NCBI GenBank assembly: GCA_000733355.1
Contig: JNVV01000063.1
Coordinates: 153,669 to 217,668 of the forward strand
DNA: 64,000 nucleotides
Reading direction: 5' to 3'
Origin: Falciphora oryzae
Lineage: Eukaryota > Ascomycota > Sordariomycetes > Magnaporthales > Magnaporthaceae
Below are positions 33,334 through 46,503 of the stretch, piece by piece. Position 1 is the first letter of the stretch, and every line of letters starts with the position of its first letter. The position numbers were made by a program, and so were the translations under genes. Under the pieces are notes generated by a model. That model worked only from the letters and a program-made list of their open reading frames with translations, had not been told where the DNA came from and ran no database searches.

Positions 33334-35403
33334 ATGCCTCCCCGAAAGGCTTCCGCGACCCTCGCATCGGCCGACTCGCCAGGCAAGCGCCAGGCTCGAA
33401 AGCGCGAGCTTCCCAGCGGCGACGACGAGAGCGGAAGCCCCGACAAACCACCACAACAGCCCAAACGGCGCCGCGCTGCGCCCAACCCAACGCCCGATGA
33501 CGACGACAGCCCCGATGAGCCGCCGCCGGCAGAAAACGGGATAGTGGCGAACCCGGAGGGCGGCGCCCAGAATGGCGACAACCCAGCAGAAAAGGAGGCA
33601 TCGCCGGTAATAGAAGCCATGACTCCGAGCCGCAGGAAACCGGGCAGGCCAAAGGGTAGCGTCAACAAGAACACCACCACGCCATCGAGATCACGGGCAG
33701 GGGTCAAGTGGGCGACACCGACGACCGCCAGGCTCGCCGGCATGGACACGCCCAGCCGGCGGAACCTGGCGGACCGGTCGGCGCGGCGGAAGGTCGCGCG
33801 GAACCTGATCAACCGCGTGGTCGGCGACGGCGTGAGCGACGACGACGACGACGGCGCCGCCGACGAGATCCTGGCGCGCGAGATCTACTCGAGCGACGAC
33901 GAGGAGCCGGACGAGGCCGCCGCTACCGGGGACAAGAGCATCACAGCAGCAGCAGCAACGTCCGCAGAAGAAGCGCTCGTGGCGGAGACCCCATCCAAGC
34001 GACGGCCAGGCAGACCCAGGGGCAGCGGACGGGGCGGCGCACGCGGCGGGGCGCGCGCAGGGGGGCGCAAGCGGTCGCCGACGCCGCCGCGCGACCTGCC
34101 GGCGCACGAGCTGTACCTGTTCCAGAACAAGCCCGGCGCGGCCGGCAAGGCATCATCGAGCAACCGGCTGCTCTCATCAACGCTCGATCTGCTCACGCAC
34201 GAGGAGTACTTCACCCTGCTCAGAAACTACACGGACCCGCACGCCGACGGCGTCCGCCTCCTGCGCTCCATCCACGCCCAGTCGTTCCGGCAGTGGGAGT
34301 TTGAGCTCGAGCAGGGGTTTACTGTTTGCCTGTACGGCTACGGCTCCAAGCGCGACCTGCTGCGCGACTTTGCGACAGACTTATACCGCCGCGCAAGAGA
34401 AGACGAACACCACGACGATGAGGAGGCACAGGAGCGCGCCGGCAGCAGGATCGTTATAGTCAACGGGCACGTACGCGGCGGCCTCAAGGAGGCGCTGGCC
34501 ACCATGGCGCGCGCCGTCGACCCTACCCACAAGCTGCCCGCCACGACGGCCGTCGCCATGGCGCAGGGCCTCTACACCCTACTAGCCGCCAACCCTCACG
34601 TCGTGCTCACCGTCATCCTCAACTCGATCGACGCCCCCGCCCTCCGCAAAGGCGGCACCGCCGGCACGACCTCCACCGTTAACACCACGACCAGCAGCGG
34701 CGGCGTCGTCGCGGGCACCGCGCAGTCGATCCTAGCCCAGCTAGCCGCGCACCGCCAAGTCCGCCTGGCCTGCTCGGCCGACACGCCCGGGTTCGCGCTG
34801 CTGTGGGACGCGGGCGCGCGCGCGCTGCTCAACCTCGCGCTGCACGAGTGCACGACCTTTGCGCCCCCCGGCCCCGCCGAGCTCGACGTGGTGGACGAGG
34901 TGCACGAGCTGCTGGGCCGCCGCGCGCGCCGCGTCGGCGGCAAGGACGGCGTCGTCTTTGTGCTGCGCAGCCTGCCCGAGAACGCAAAGAACCTGTTCCG
35001 CCTGCTCGTCACCGAGGCACTCGTCGCCATGGAGGAGGGCGACGGCGGCGGTGGTGGTGCGTTTGGGGGTGGCGGGGATGGAGATGTTGAAATGTCGGGC
35101 GCCGCGGAGGGTCCCGGGGTCGAGTACAGGATCATGTACAACAAGGCGGCCGAGGAGTTCATCTGCAGTTCCGAGATGGCCTTCAGGACGCTGCTTAAAG
35201 AGTGAGTTCCCTTTTTTCCCTTCTTTGTGGGAGGCTACCGGCAGCGGGCCACAAGGTCGAAGCACATTTCACTAACGCCCCTCTTCAGATTCCACGACCA
35301 CCAGATCGTCACCAGCCGCAAGGACCCTCTCGGTACGGAGCTGCTGTGCCTGCCCTTCCGCAAGGACGAACTCGAGAGCATTCTGGAGGACCTCATGTCA
35401 TGA
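33334..35403 (+). CDS. ORC2: origin recognition complex subunit 2
   Basis: Two exons, 33334-35201 and 35289-35403 (intron GTGAGT...CTTCAG, 87 nt), give 660 aa. The first 250 residues are disordered and basic/acidic, with two AT-hook motifs, RKPGRPKGS near residue 108 and RRPGRPRGSGRGG near 228. The ORC2 core starts at LPAHELYLFQNKPG and includes GFTVCLYGYGSKRDLL (AAA+-like, lacking a full Walker A), VVLTVILNSIDAP and RLACSADTPG. The last exon supplies the winged-helix end (FHDHQIVTSRKDPLGTE). A Gly-rich insert lies near residues 570-585. Orc2 is part of the six-subunit complex that marks replication origins and loads MCM. The AT-hooks suggest DNA contact outside the core. Confidence 0.94.
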
Positions 35404-35805
35404 TCTTGTTGTCATGGCTCTTTTGTTTCTTGTTCTTTTTATGAATTGGCTAGCATCTCTTGGCGATGGAGTTGAGTGTGCCACAAACAAGCATTTAGAC
35501 GGGGCGCGTGTGATTTTTCTTCCTCTGATTTTACCATGTATTCTCACCACAGCTTGATTTAGGGACTAGCAATTCACGCCACAGCGAGCCAAACGCTGAA
35601 ATGCGTGCTCTTCACCCATGTGTACGATATCCCGGTTACGACTGGAATACATACATCTATGCGTAATAAGATAGCAAAGTCCTAGACAAGGACGAGAGCT
35701 GTAGTATTTGTGACAAGCAAATTTCCCCCTGACGCCATAGAATCAAGTCGACATTCGCCTCACATCGCCTCTATATTTTGTGTACCTTTCCCATGCGCAG
35801 TGCGT
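35404..35805. other. intergenic between convergent stops
   Basis: 3' flanks of ORC2 and the aspartate kinase. AT-rich; no coding signal. Confidence 0.5.
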
Positions 35806-37579
35806 CTATTCTAGGAACGTGAAGAGATTTGTATGTAGTATGCTCATGGCCCGGGTGGCTTCCCGGGCGTCAATAACGCACGAAATGTTTATTTCGCTCG
35901 CCCCTGTTTTCCCCTCACGTTAGTCACTGTCGGGGGTTCCAGCAGTTATCTTAAGGTACGGGACAGGAGCTCTACTAACCCTGTGAGATCATCTCAATGT
36001 TGACGTTGTGCTCGCCCAGCGTGGAGAACATGCTCCCCGCGATGCCGTGCATGTTCTTCATGTCGGCACCCACAAGGCTCAGGATGGCCATGTCGTGCAG
36101 GACGCTGACGTCGCCGCACTCGCCCAGCTGGGCGCGGGCCTGGTCAAAGTTGCCGGCCTCGTCCCTGGCGGCGTGTATGGCCATGGAGACGTGGACCTCG
36201 GACGTGGAGATGAGGTCGACCGAGACCTGGTTCTGGTCCAGGATGGAGAAGACGCGGGCGAAGAAGCCGTGCGCGATGGAGCGCTTGTTGGAGTGCACGT
36301 TGATGACCGAGATGTTGTCCTTGATGGTGACCGCCGTGGGGCGCTGCGGCGTGCGGCGCGCCAGCGCCACCTCGGAGGGCCGCGACCGGCGCAGCTGCTG
36401 GCCCGGGGTGAAGACGGGGTCGGGCACGACGATGGTGCCCTCGCCGCGCGGGTTCTTGACGTTCTTGATGCGGATCGGGATGGGCGGGTCCGCGCGCACG
36501 ACCTGGTCCATGGTCAGATGGTGGATGACCTCGGAGCCGTAGAAGGTCAGCTCGGCGGCCTCGGACGGCGTGATGGAGCTGATGAGGCGCGCCGTGGGCA
36601 CCTTGGACGGGTCGGCCGTGAAGATGCCGTCGACCTCCTTCCACACCTGCAGCTCGCCGGCCGCCAGGCCGACGGCGGCCAGCGCGGCGCACAGGTCCGT
36701 GTAGCCGCGCCCGATGTCGCCGTCCAGCAGGCTGCCGGGCACGTTGCCGAAGAAGCCCGTCACCACGGGCACCCGGTCGCCGCAGGCCAGGATCTTGCTG
36801 CGTAGCGCCGCGGCCGCCTCCCTGTAGAAGGCGGTGTCTAGTCTTTTAGTTCCGTCACAGTTGAGCATGTCGGAGAGGTCGACGTATTCGGCGTCGACAT
36901 TCTGTGTAAAGCCGGTCCCGTTGGCCTGCAGTCAGCCAGCAGCCCGCCAATGCCAATGGGGCAGGGGGAGTCTGTGTATGTGTGTAGGTGGCACGTACCC
37001 TGTCTCGCAGCACGCAGGCCATGAACCTGCAGCTCAGCTTTTCGCCAAAGCTCGCGACCCTGTCTTTTGACCTTCCGTTTACCTCAAGGTGGAAGCGCTT
37101 GGCGACCACAATGTACTCGGCCAGCTCGCTGCACTCGTCCCGGATCTCCTTGCAGAGCGCCGCCCTCAGGTCCGGGTCCTGCACGACCGTTTCTGCGGCG
37201 GCGACATGGTCGTCGCATATGTCCTGGATGATCCTCTTGGCCTCGTCTATGAGCTCGCTCTGGACCGGCTCGGGGCTGGGCTCGAGCGCCTTGAGCCTCC
37301 TAAAGACCTCTAATAGCCTGGCGAGGAGGAGTGTCAGCCGGAAAGTGTTACCCCTGACGGAAAGGAGCAAAGAGCACAAACGCACCTGCTGGTGGTACCT
37401 GTGGCCTTCTTGCCCGAGCTCCTAGCAGAGCAGACGACCACAAGCTTGTTGTTGGACTTTAGGTAGGGGCGCACGATGTCGTCGGCGATCCTGTCGGGGA
37501 ACTTCCCAACGCTGGTGCCGCCAAACTTTTGCACCACCCAGCCGCTCTCGCCGCTGTTCGTAAGGAGGGCCTTGGTCAT
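35806..37579 (-). CDS. HOM3: aspartate kinase
   Basis: Four exons on the minus strand, 37579-37386, 37317-36999, 36925-35980 and 35903-35806, join in frame to 518 aa, matching fungal Hom3. The start ATG 37579 gives MTKALLTNSGESGWVVQKF; the open frame extends upstream only through a TTG. KFGGTSVGK (18-26) is the aspartokinase signature. VDGIFTADPSKVPTARL, LTFYGSEVIHHLTM and IRIKNVKNP are catalytic-domain motifs. The C-terminal third carries ACT regulatory repeats (ISVINVHSNKR, VNIEMISQGASEINIS). The short last exon was found by continuing this ACT domain through a 76-nt intron (GTTAGT...AACAG). The enzyme phosphorylates aspartate, first step of threonine, methionine and isoleucine synthesis; the ACT part implies feedback control by threonine. 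Confidence 0.94.
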
Positions 37580-39177
37580 GCTTCTGCTGCTGCGCGCGGC
37601 AGGACGGGCGCGTTGGACGAGCAATTGGGCTTCTGTAAGGGTTGGGTTGGTAGTGATATTTTTCGCTGTTGTTGACTTTCGACTCTATTTTTCTCTGTCG
37701 CGATATCGGAGCTTGGGCTGCCACTGGTGTTGGTGGGCTGGAGGGGCGAACTATAGCAATATGAATGATCGAGGGCTGGGCAATTGAGGGAGTGCATGGA
37801 TAGGCGCGTCTCCTCTGCTTCTCTGCACAGAACGACAGGCAGTCCTACAACGAAACGCGAGACAATCTACAAAAGGCGTGTGAGACAGCGAAAAAGAAGG
37901 ATATTCCATCAGCCAGACTCAGTCATACAAGACGGGATGAGGTAATTGCAGCGAAAAGTCCCACCCCGGCCTCTACTCAATGGGATGCTTGAACGTGGAG
38001 CCGATGATGGATCAAATCCCAGGAATGACTCAAGTTGGGCGCGCCCTGGGAAAAGAGGAACAAAGGCCCGCTAACACGAAGCGGAAGAAGGAAAAAAACG
38101 CAGCTCGCATATGATGGCACCACCAGCGGCAGTCAGCCAGCCCCGACGGCTGTGTAGACGGCTGCCACACTCGTTGCGAGAGACGTGCCACTCTAGTCCA
38201 AAGAGCAAGAAAGCAGCGCTTCCACTTGTCAATTAGCCTACGTAAAATACATGGCGCTATCCACACGTGGGAACTAAGCCTAGGGCACAAAAATGAAAAA
38301 TGCCCTTCCTGCAACTGGAGCGCGGGATGGTGCGGGGGCTTAAACATCCATTTTCCCTTTTGATTTTTTTTTTTGATTTTTTATTTTTTTTTCTGTCCAA
38401 CTCTCCTCACACATCCGGGCACCCTTCAGCCAGATCCCGATTGGGCAACCCCGGCCTGGCGGGTTCGCTGCCAAGCTGCACGCCTGTGGTGGCACCCCTC
38501 CCCCTCGCATGCAACCCCGGCATGCCCGGCAAGATCGACGCTCAGAATGAATGCGAGGGAGAAAGAGGGGATGAACCGCATGCGCGGGCGGTGTTAAAGT
38601 TTCGGCGACAGCACGCTTTCCCAGTCGGTGCTGGAATGGTCGGCACTGGGCTGTTAGGTTTTCCCCCTTGCGTCAGTGGAGAACGTGCTTCCTACTGCAG
38701 TCAGAACGTAGGGGCTGCAATGAAAGGATGCTAGGGTGCATTTTCACCAAGAGCGGTCGCCATGTGAGAGACGAGCAGCCCTGAGAGGTTGGGCACATGA
38801 TATTAGTATAGGCCCACCAACATCTAAGTAGGCTGACAACTGGCCGACAGCTGTCGAGAGACAACTACTTCCCGTCGTCGTGGCGACCGAGTTGTGAGTG
38901 GAGAGTGCCCTCGTTTGTATCAGGCTACCTACAGCCCACACGCAGCCCTAGTAGTCGAGGCAGACAGGGACCACCTCTACCTAGTAACTCTAGTTACAGC
39001 AGTCAACAGACATGGATATTTTTGTATGGGTACATGGTTATCACTTTCCCCATCCGAGGGAATACCGCCTATCCCCGGTAGGGACCTTTCATCCCGCTTG
39101 TACAGAAAAGAAAAGCTGGTGGAGGTTTCCCCCCTTTTTTCTTTCTTTTCGCTTTTCTCAATGCGCTTTCCATCGCA
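37580..39177. other. 1.6 kb intergenic, no gene seen
   Basis: Promoter side of the aspartate kinase and 3' side of MDL1. A T-rich run lies at 38360-38395. No supported gene or RNA. Confidence 0.45.
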
Positions 39178-41731
39178 TCAGTCCTTGTTCTTGTTCTTGT
39201 CCTTGTTCGACTCTTCCTGCTCCTCGGCCGCGTCTTCATCCTCGGCCTCGAGGTCCTCCGAAATCTCCTCGGCCTCGGTGATGTGGCCGTTGCTCCGGGG
39301 TGGCCTGGTCTCGACGATGTCGCCGCCGCTCATCTGCCACTCCATGAGCTTGCTGAAGGCGCTCTCCTTGTTGGCGCTGAGCTCGGCGTAGCTGCCAATC
39401 TCGGCCACCTTGCCCTCGGTCGAGAGCACGATGATGCGGTCCGACCGCTTGATGGTCGACAGCCGGTGCGCGATCGAGATGGTCGTGTTGCGGCCCTGCA
39501 GCAGCTGCGCCAGCGCCGAGTTGACCAGCGTCTCCGACTCAGCGTCCAGGGCCGACGTCGCCTCGTCCAGGATCAGGATGTCCGGGTCCTTGACCAGCGC
39601 CCGCGCGATGGCGATGCGCTGCTTCTGTCCACCCGACAGCTGCGCCCCGCGCGCCCCGACCTGCGTCTCCAGCCCGTCGGGGAAGTCGCCGATGAAGCCG
39701 CAGTTGGCCTTTTGCGCCGCCGCCACGATCTCGGCCCGCGTCGCCTCGGGCCGTCCGTACGCGATGTTCTCTGCAATAGTGCCCGAAAACAGCACCGGCT
39801 CCTGCGCCACCATGCCTATCCGCCGCCGGAGCGACTTGACGTTCATCTGAGAGATGTCCACGCCGTTGATCGTGATGGATCCCGACGTCGGGTTATAGAA
39901 GCGCAGAAGAAGCCCGGCCACCGTCGACTTGCCGCCGCCCGACGGGCCGACCACGCACACGTTGCTGCCGGACGGTATTTCAAAGTCCAGTCCGTTGAAG
40001 ATGTTGACCGCTGGACGCGTCGGGTACGCGAAGCTCACGTTGGAGAACTTGATTGGGCCCTGCGCCGACTTCACCTTGATTCCGACCGTGGATGGGATCG
40101 TCGGCTTCCGATCCTGGAGCTCGAACAGCCGACTGGCCGCGCCGACGCCCTTCCTGTGTAGTGATGATGTTGTTGGAATAGACTCGGAATATCGGAGCAG
40201 ACGACGAGAAAGAAACTCACATTAGTTCACTGTAGAAGCCAGAAACACCGAAAAGGCTGGATCCAGCAAAGGCCGTGTACATCATAAACGACGTCAGGTC
40301 TCCGAGGGACATGGCGCCGGACCGTACCAGGTTCCCACCTACAACGAGCATAGCGAGGATGGTCATATTCCCGGCCCAGCCCGTGGAGCCGTAGAAGGTG
40401 GCGGCCACGAGGGACTCGCGCCGGCCAAGCGCAAAGATCTTCTTGATCTGCGCGTTGTACCGGTGGACCTCCTGGATCTCGCCGGCGAAGGCCTGGCTCG
40501 TCTTGATGTTGCCCAGCCGCTCCTCTGCGATCTTGGTTAGGGTGCCTAGGTTGCGCTGGATCTGCCGGCTGATGTTGCGGATGGCGCGGCCGTAGATGAA
40601 GGCGCCGATGGCGATGGGCGGGAACATGAGCAGCAGGATCGACGTCAGCTTGGGGCTCAGCCAGAGCATGGCCATGCCGCCGGCGCAGCCGCTGACGAGC
40701 GAGCGCATGCCGTCCGACACGTTCTGGGTGATGCTCTTGCCGACGATGACGCTGTCGGAGCTGAGGCGCGAGATGAGGTCGCCGACGCGGTTCGCGTCGA
40801 AGAACTCGGCATCCTGCGTGTAGGTGCGGCGGTACAGCTGCGACCGCAGGCGCGCCACCACGCGCTCGCCCACGATGCGGAGCAGGATGATGCGGCCAAA
40901 GTTGGCCACGGCGCCGACCGTCAGGAACGTAGCGAAGCCCACAAAGAACTGCGTCAGCGTCAGGCCAAAGATGCGCGTGTCCTCGACGTTGCTCTGCGTG
41001 GCGAGGTCCAGGATGCGGCCGACCGAGAAGGGGATCGACATGGTCACACCAGACGAGATGAGCAGGAAGACAAAGGCCACGGCCAGCCACTTGACCTCGG
41101 GCCGCGCGATCTTGAGCAGCCGCCAGATCTCGGCCCAGCCGGCCCTGGTGGGCTGGCCGCCCTTGCCCTCCTTGGACAGCCGCGCTCGCATGTTGACCTG
41201 GGACGCCTTGAGCGCCTTCTCGCTCTTGGTGAACTCGAGCTGTTCCGGGTTCTCTTCCGAGCTTGTTTCCGGGTCTGCCGGCTTCTTCGCCACCGCATCG
41301 CTCTGTCCGTCCCTAACAGCGACAGCCTTGGATGCGGTGCCTGACTGCGCGGGCGCCGCGGACTGCTCCTTGCCAGACACATCTGCATCCGCCTGCCTGT
41401 GTAGTGTCGGGCCCGTGCAGAATCCCCTCAGGATGCCCGCCGGGGCGCCCCAGCAGCGTCCCAGCCCAACAAACGCCGTCGAGGCATTTGCGGGAGGGGG
41501 TCTGAGGGGAGCTCCCGCTATCGAGGGCGCATTCGCGAATGCCGGCGCTCGCGGTAGTGGCGGACGGGAGGCGGCCGTCAAGCTCTTGGAAAAGCCGCCT
41601 CTTACGCGGGCATGTGCGTCAGAGGTCGGGCCCCGCGGGGGAATCTTCGGAGGACGCAATTGAGCTGAGCCACGGCCGGCGGCGGCACGGCGCGGGAGCA
41701 GCACGGCGCGGCGCACCGCTCCCGAAACCAT
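39178..41731 (-). CDS. MDL1: mitochondrial ABC half-transporter, Mdl1/ABCB10-like
   Basis: Two exons on the minus strand, 41731-40221 and 40153-39178, give 828 aa. The first 140 residues are Arg/Ala/Pro-rich with no acidic cluster at the start (MVSGAVRRAVLLPRR), a mitochondrial targeting sequence. A six-helix ABC membrane domain follows (WLAVAFVFLLISSGVTMSIP onward). The ATPase domain has Walker A GPSGGGKST, signature LSGGQKQRIAIA, Walker B ILILDEATSALD and the H-loop IAHRLST. The C-terminus is acidic and ends in Lys/Asn/Asp. Yeast Mdl1 exports peptides from the mitochondrial matrix as a homodimer. All nucleotide-binding motifs are intact. MDL1 fits better than MDL2 or ATM1 by overall pattern, but this was not tested by a tree. 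Confidence 0.9.
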
Positions 41732-42614
41732 GACGGAGGGTTTTGGGGTGGAGAATACGGCTCTGCCAGGAGCTCCTTAGCACTGGAGATGCCGAGGGAT
41801 TGTTCGATTCATGGCCGCAGCGGAGGGTATCGAGGCGCGCGTCGTCGGAGGCGGATTGAATTTTTGGGCCAAAGCTGTCAAAGATCCCGAAGCCAGGCGC
41901 GGCAATTGACTGATGACGACCTTGCAACCCCACCCACACTTCCTTCCCTGTCAGTTCCCGACGAAGGAGCTAGCTGAAAAGGCCAATATAAAATCCCAAG
42001 AAAACGGAAGCGAGCAGGCGGTATCGCGAGGTTGGCAAATCCAATGGGCACATATTATGTGATGAAGCATTGATCAAAGCAAACTGGACAAATTCAAATT
42101 CATTCATTGAATCGCCCGAGTGACAAACAAAAACCTAACACTGGCCAAAAAGCTGCGCATTTCAAACATGACCTTTCTTCCTTGTTTCCCCTCAACGCCG
42201 TCACATCCTCTGTCCACCATCCAGGAAGCAGCACTGACATGAATTCCACATTGTAATGAGATTAACAGACACAGTGAACGGCCCAACGACTGCTGACTTG
42301 GCCTTCCGACGTTCCCCTTTCCATACTCTCAACAATCAATATTCGTAAGCGACAGGCCCCCCGATTGCCTCGTACTAACACAGTGATGTGAGTATATACA
42401 TCTAGGTCGCCACAACTCCCGCCTCGACGAGACCTCATGAATATGAGGTTTCATCGGCCGAAAAGCAAATGCTCCTTTGCCGAACAGTCTGATGCAAGCA
42501 AGCATACGAGGGCGAAGGGACAGGACAAGATGCCACCCCCAAAAGAAAAGAAAAGCGGAGGAGAAAAAAAAAAGAATAACAAAATAAGGCGGATACATAG
42601 ACGGACTGTGGAAA
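41732..42614. other. 883-bp intergenic, no gene seen
   Basis: Promoter of MDL1 and 3' end of RTT103. A purine-rich A-run lies at 42540-42590. No coding signal. Confidence 0.5.
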
Positions 42615-44493
42615 TCAAGAGCTGATCGAGTCCTTGCGGAGCATCTCCTTGACGTCTGCATCTATGCCGTCGTCGTTTCCCAGGTCGGGGAAGTCTTCGC
42701 CCGACTCGACACGGCGCCTCTTGTTGGAAGACCCGTTGGTGGGCATGGACTGGTACTGCGACGCCAGATTCGAGAGCATCTCGATTCCAGGCGCTGACGA
42801 GGGCTGGAACGGCGTCGTGTGCTGGGGCACGATGGGCGACTGGCGTGGGGAGACGTGGGCGGCAGACGCCGCCTCCTCCGGCTGCTTTACCGGCGGCGGG
42901 GCGAACTGCGCGCCGCTGGCGCCAAAGTCCTCGTCGGCCTCGCCACCGGGAGGCGGCGTGAGGGCTTCGATCTTGGGCCTCGCGAGCCCCGCGTCGGCGC
43001 TGTCTGGGCCCGCCCCATCCGGGCGTGAGCCGTCGTCGTGCGCGCTGAGGCCTGACATGATGGCAAGCTCAACCTCGTTCTTCTTAGTATCGATGCTTTG
43101 CTTGCGCGCCGACAGCTCAACTAGCTGCGCCTCATCAGCCCCGAGCGCCTCTTTGTTAGACGTGAGGATGCTCTCGAGCGCGCCGATCAGCTCCTTGCGG
43201 GCCTTGACGCACTCGGCAACCGCTCCCTCGGCAGTAGCGAGGGTCTTGAGCAGGCCGTTGAGACGGGCAGCGTAGACGGGCGCAGACGGCACAGGATTCG
43301 CCGGGTTGGTCAACTTCTCGTACTCCTGGTTGGCAGAGCTGACGGCGGATTTTGTTGGAAGCAGCTGCTTAGACACGCTTTGGTGGGGTGCGATGAGGCC
43401 GCTGAGCTCAGCTGGTAGAGAGCCTCCCGAGCCGCTCAGGCCGGATGATACTCCACCGATAGTGCCAGCCCTCGAAGCGCCTCTAGCTTTGTCGAGGTCT
43501 GCCGCGACGTAGATGGTTTGTCAGAGCGATACTCGAGGCGTCGAGACTCACGGATGACTGATGAATGGGAGCGAGTGCAAGGTGACTTACCATCAAGTCG
43601 GGCCTCAACGGCACTCTGAATGGCGGGCTCAAAAATGTTGCGATCCCTCCAGACATCCACGACACGTCTAAGCTTGTTCTGGATATCTGCCGAGGCGCCC
43701 TTGTAGGCGGTTGCCGCGGCATCGGCCATGATGGGCGAGAAGGCATGGACGAAGTCATCGCGATGTCGCGCCTTAGATTGCTGGGTGACCTCTGCGATGG
43801 ACGAGCAGATCAGCATCGACACCAGGAGCTCGTATGAGAGAAAAGACATCGTGCGCAGTCCCATAAGGCCGTCCATTGCTGGCTGGTTGGGGAAGGTCGC
43901 ATGTCACGGGATGAGGGGAGTGCAGGCAAGCTCACCGTTGGCCAGATAAACGAGGTTCAGCCGTTTGGCAGAGGGGGACTCTTTTAGTCTGTTGAGCCAC
44001 AGCTGTACTGTGCGCTCTGCATGACGCCTGGCAGCCCAAGAAGCGACAAACACATGGTCAGCAAGGCAAGCTCCAGAATCCCCTGCATCAAACATTCTCG
44101 ACCTGTCGTCCCGACTGGACACGGGTGCAGGCAGCCACCCATCAAGTAGAAGCCGAAAGTGCAGAAAAACGGAACCAAGTGGAATAAACTAAACCAAACA
44201 CCACTTGGCAGGCAGATATTTTCGGGGGCAAAAAAATCGGGATATCAATAAAATAAACAAGTGGCCGGCAAAAAACCAAGACAGCCCTGTGTACCTGCAG
44301 GTGCAGCCACATTGCTGGTTCTATGTATGCCTTGTTTCTTGTGGTCTAAATCGTGGCACCGGAGGTCGATTGCTCAAGGAAATAGGAATACTCACCGATG
44401 GAACATGATCCATTGCGCCGCAGTGGCGATGCTGTCGTGGCTCTCGTTGAGGGCCGAGAGCTTGGCCAGAACCGCGTCGTCGGTGTAGGCCAT
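42615..44493 (-). CDS. RTT103: RNA polymerase II CTD-interacting protein, Rtt103-like
   Basis: Four exons on the minus strand, 44493-44396, 44027-43936, 43791-43591 and 43498-42615, join in frame to 424 aa. Residues 1-135 form the CID domain: LNESHDSIATAAQWIMFHR, then HAERTVQLWLNRLKES, LNLVYLANE and DFVHAFSPIMADAAATAYKG, ending at RNIFEPAIQSAVEARLDG. A central coiled-coil region (about 200-270) and a disordered tail with a basic NKRRRVESGE patch follow. Rtt103 and metazoan RPRD proteins bind Ser2-phosphorylated CTD and help termination with the Rat1 exonuclease. The first intron is 368 nt, longer than others in the window. The CID pattern is clear; orthology to Rtt103 rather than Pcf11 follows from length and coiled coil. 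Confidence 0.9.
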
Positions 44494-45604
44494 CTTTCCG
44501 GGCTGACTGGCAACCCGCAGCGGCGGCCAGACAGGTAGAGCTCCTCAATTGCTGTGAAGGACCTGCGATCAGGTTGTGCAGGCTGCGGAAACTGCAGTGC
44601 AGAAAAGTGTGCAGAAGAAACTGCTGTCGGACTGGGGCTTGGAGGTGATTAGAGGCGGTAGAAGAGGGTTTGAGTGTATGGGTACAAGCAGTGAGTGGTG
44701 GTTCGAGCTGAGAGGTTCGTTCGAGGGCAGGACAAACACTCTGGTCTCTCACCACGAGATGTTGCCGTCTGGCCCAGGCGCTCCGAGGACCAACGCTGCC
44801 TTCAGGCAAACCCCAGTTGCATTAACCACAGTCTGGGGTGAGGCGGTTGTGGGCTTGGATGTTCACCTCCAGAAGGAGACGGGCAAGCGTCCGGGCGGAT
44901 TTTTACAGGTTAGCAACAGCGTTGCTGGGCAGTATTCCAGATGAGGATTGCGATCTATGTGCATCAAATCCGCAATTGAGATTCCACCCGCCGTCGCTGA
45001 TAATATTCAATCCCTGCGTCAGGAGGACAAGGTCTCCAGAACAGAGATGTCCGTGAGAAATACGGCCAGACAGTCGCAGCCGCGCCCTGGAGAGAGGCTG
45101 GTGAGTGTTTGGAATGGGAATTGCTGAGCTTGATCAGGTCACGGTGGGTTTTAAGGGCCGCTGAGATGCGACTAATCACTGTCGGTCGCCTTCATTCAGC
45201 GCCTTCCTCTGTCGCAGTGCCAGCCAATCGCCCCGACTTTATGAGCCGCTGGTCTCCACCGTAGCCAGAGTTTTCGTGTTTAATCGCATAAACTGTGGGC
45301 CCAACTCGCTCTGATCCACAACACCTTGGCAACTCCGGGGCGGAGCACGTACCTCTACGGCGCGCCAGCTCCATCTTGGTTGACCGTTCGAGTGGTCGAA
45401 TGAACAGATTCGTGCTGCACATGCAAACAACTGCGCTCCCGTAACCTCACTCAATCCTCAATCCCAACCATCGACGCCCGCCCGTACCTTGCTTGCGCTT
45501 CCAACCGAGACGGCAGCCTCGACAGTATCGCCCTCGAGCTCTGCGCAGCCGAAACGGATTAAAAATAACGCCGGTTGCCACCTGCATCATCCAGATACCT
45601 AAAG
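44494..45604. other. 1.1 kb divergent promoter region (RTT103 / clathrin light chain)
   Basis: No conserved frame or repeat recognised; it should contain both promoters. Confidence 0.45.
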
Positions 45605-46503
45605 ATGGCGGATAGGTTTCCTAGCATCGACGACTTCGACTCGGGCGGTAGGCATCACCTTTATTTTCCGAAAAGTACCGCGCAAAACATCCCGACACCC
45701 TGGCTGACTATAACTTTTTGGCTTCCAGTTCAAACCGACATTAAGACCTCGTCAGAAGACCCGTCCGCCGATGACTTCCTAGCACGCGAGAAGGCAATTC
45801 TGGGCGAGGACGCCAACCAGTTTGCGACTGTCGAGGATGGCGGCGATGACGACGACGATCTCCTCGGTGGCGGCGGTGGCTCGGGAGCCGTTCAGTTTGA
45901 GAGCCAGTTCCCAGACATAACGAGCCCTGGCGAGGTATGTCAAACCCGGGCCGGTTTGCCCGCGGGCTGAGGTCGGCTGGGCAAAATACCATTTGAAAGC
46001 CGATCAGCGCGGTCATGTTTGCCAATCCTAACATTTGGCTCAACCAAAACTAGGGACTGGGAGCCAGCGGCACTATCACGGGCCCGTCGGTCAGCTACAA
46101 CTCGGGCTTCGGCGCGTACACGGAGGAGGAGGAGGAGCCCGAGGTGGTCAAGGAGTGGCGGGAGAAGCGGGACGCGCAGATCGCCAAGCGGGCCGAGCAG
46201 TTTGCGCAGCAGCGGGCCGAGACCATCAAGGAAGCGCAGCAGAACATCGACGACTTCTACGAGAACTACAACACTAAGAAGGACAAGACGATCGCGGCCA
46301 CGCGCAAGGACGCCGAGCAGTTCCTGGCGTCGCGCGACGACACCACCTCGGGCGGCACCAGCTGGGAGCGCATCTCCAAGATCGTCGATGTCAGCGGCAA
46401 GGGCTCCAAGGGCGGCGCCGCCGGCTCTGGCAAGGAGCGCTTCCGCGAGCTGCTTGTCAGCCTGCGCAAAGACGAAAAGGCACCCGGCGCCGAGGGATAC
46501 TGA
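45605..46503 (+). CDS. CLC1: clathrin light chain
   Basis: Three exons, 45605-45647, 45729-45934 and 46054-46503, give 232 aa. The first exon is only 43 nt (MADRFPSIDDFDSG). DPSADDFLAREKAILGEDAN is the conserved N-terminal block of fungal light chains. An acidic/Gly-rich linker follows, and then EEEEEPEVVKEWREKRDAQI begins the long helix that binds the clathrin heavy-chain hub (about 120-195). The C-terminus is basic and disordered. The light chain regulates triskelion assembly and adaptor contact in endocytosis and Golgi traffic. Introns begin GTAGGC and GTATGT; the first is a weak donor, but it keeps the frame and conserved sequence. Confidence 0.93.

Noticed and set aside
33708..34304. 198-codon Arg-rich frame inside ORC2
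   Set aside because: Same-strand alternative frame over the disordered, GC-rich ORC2 N-terminus; no independent support.
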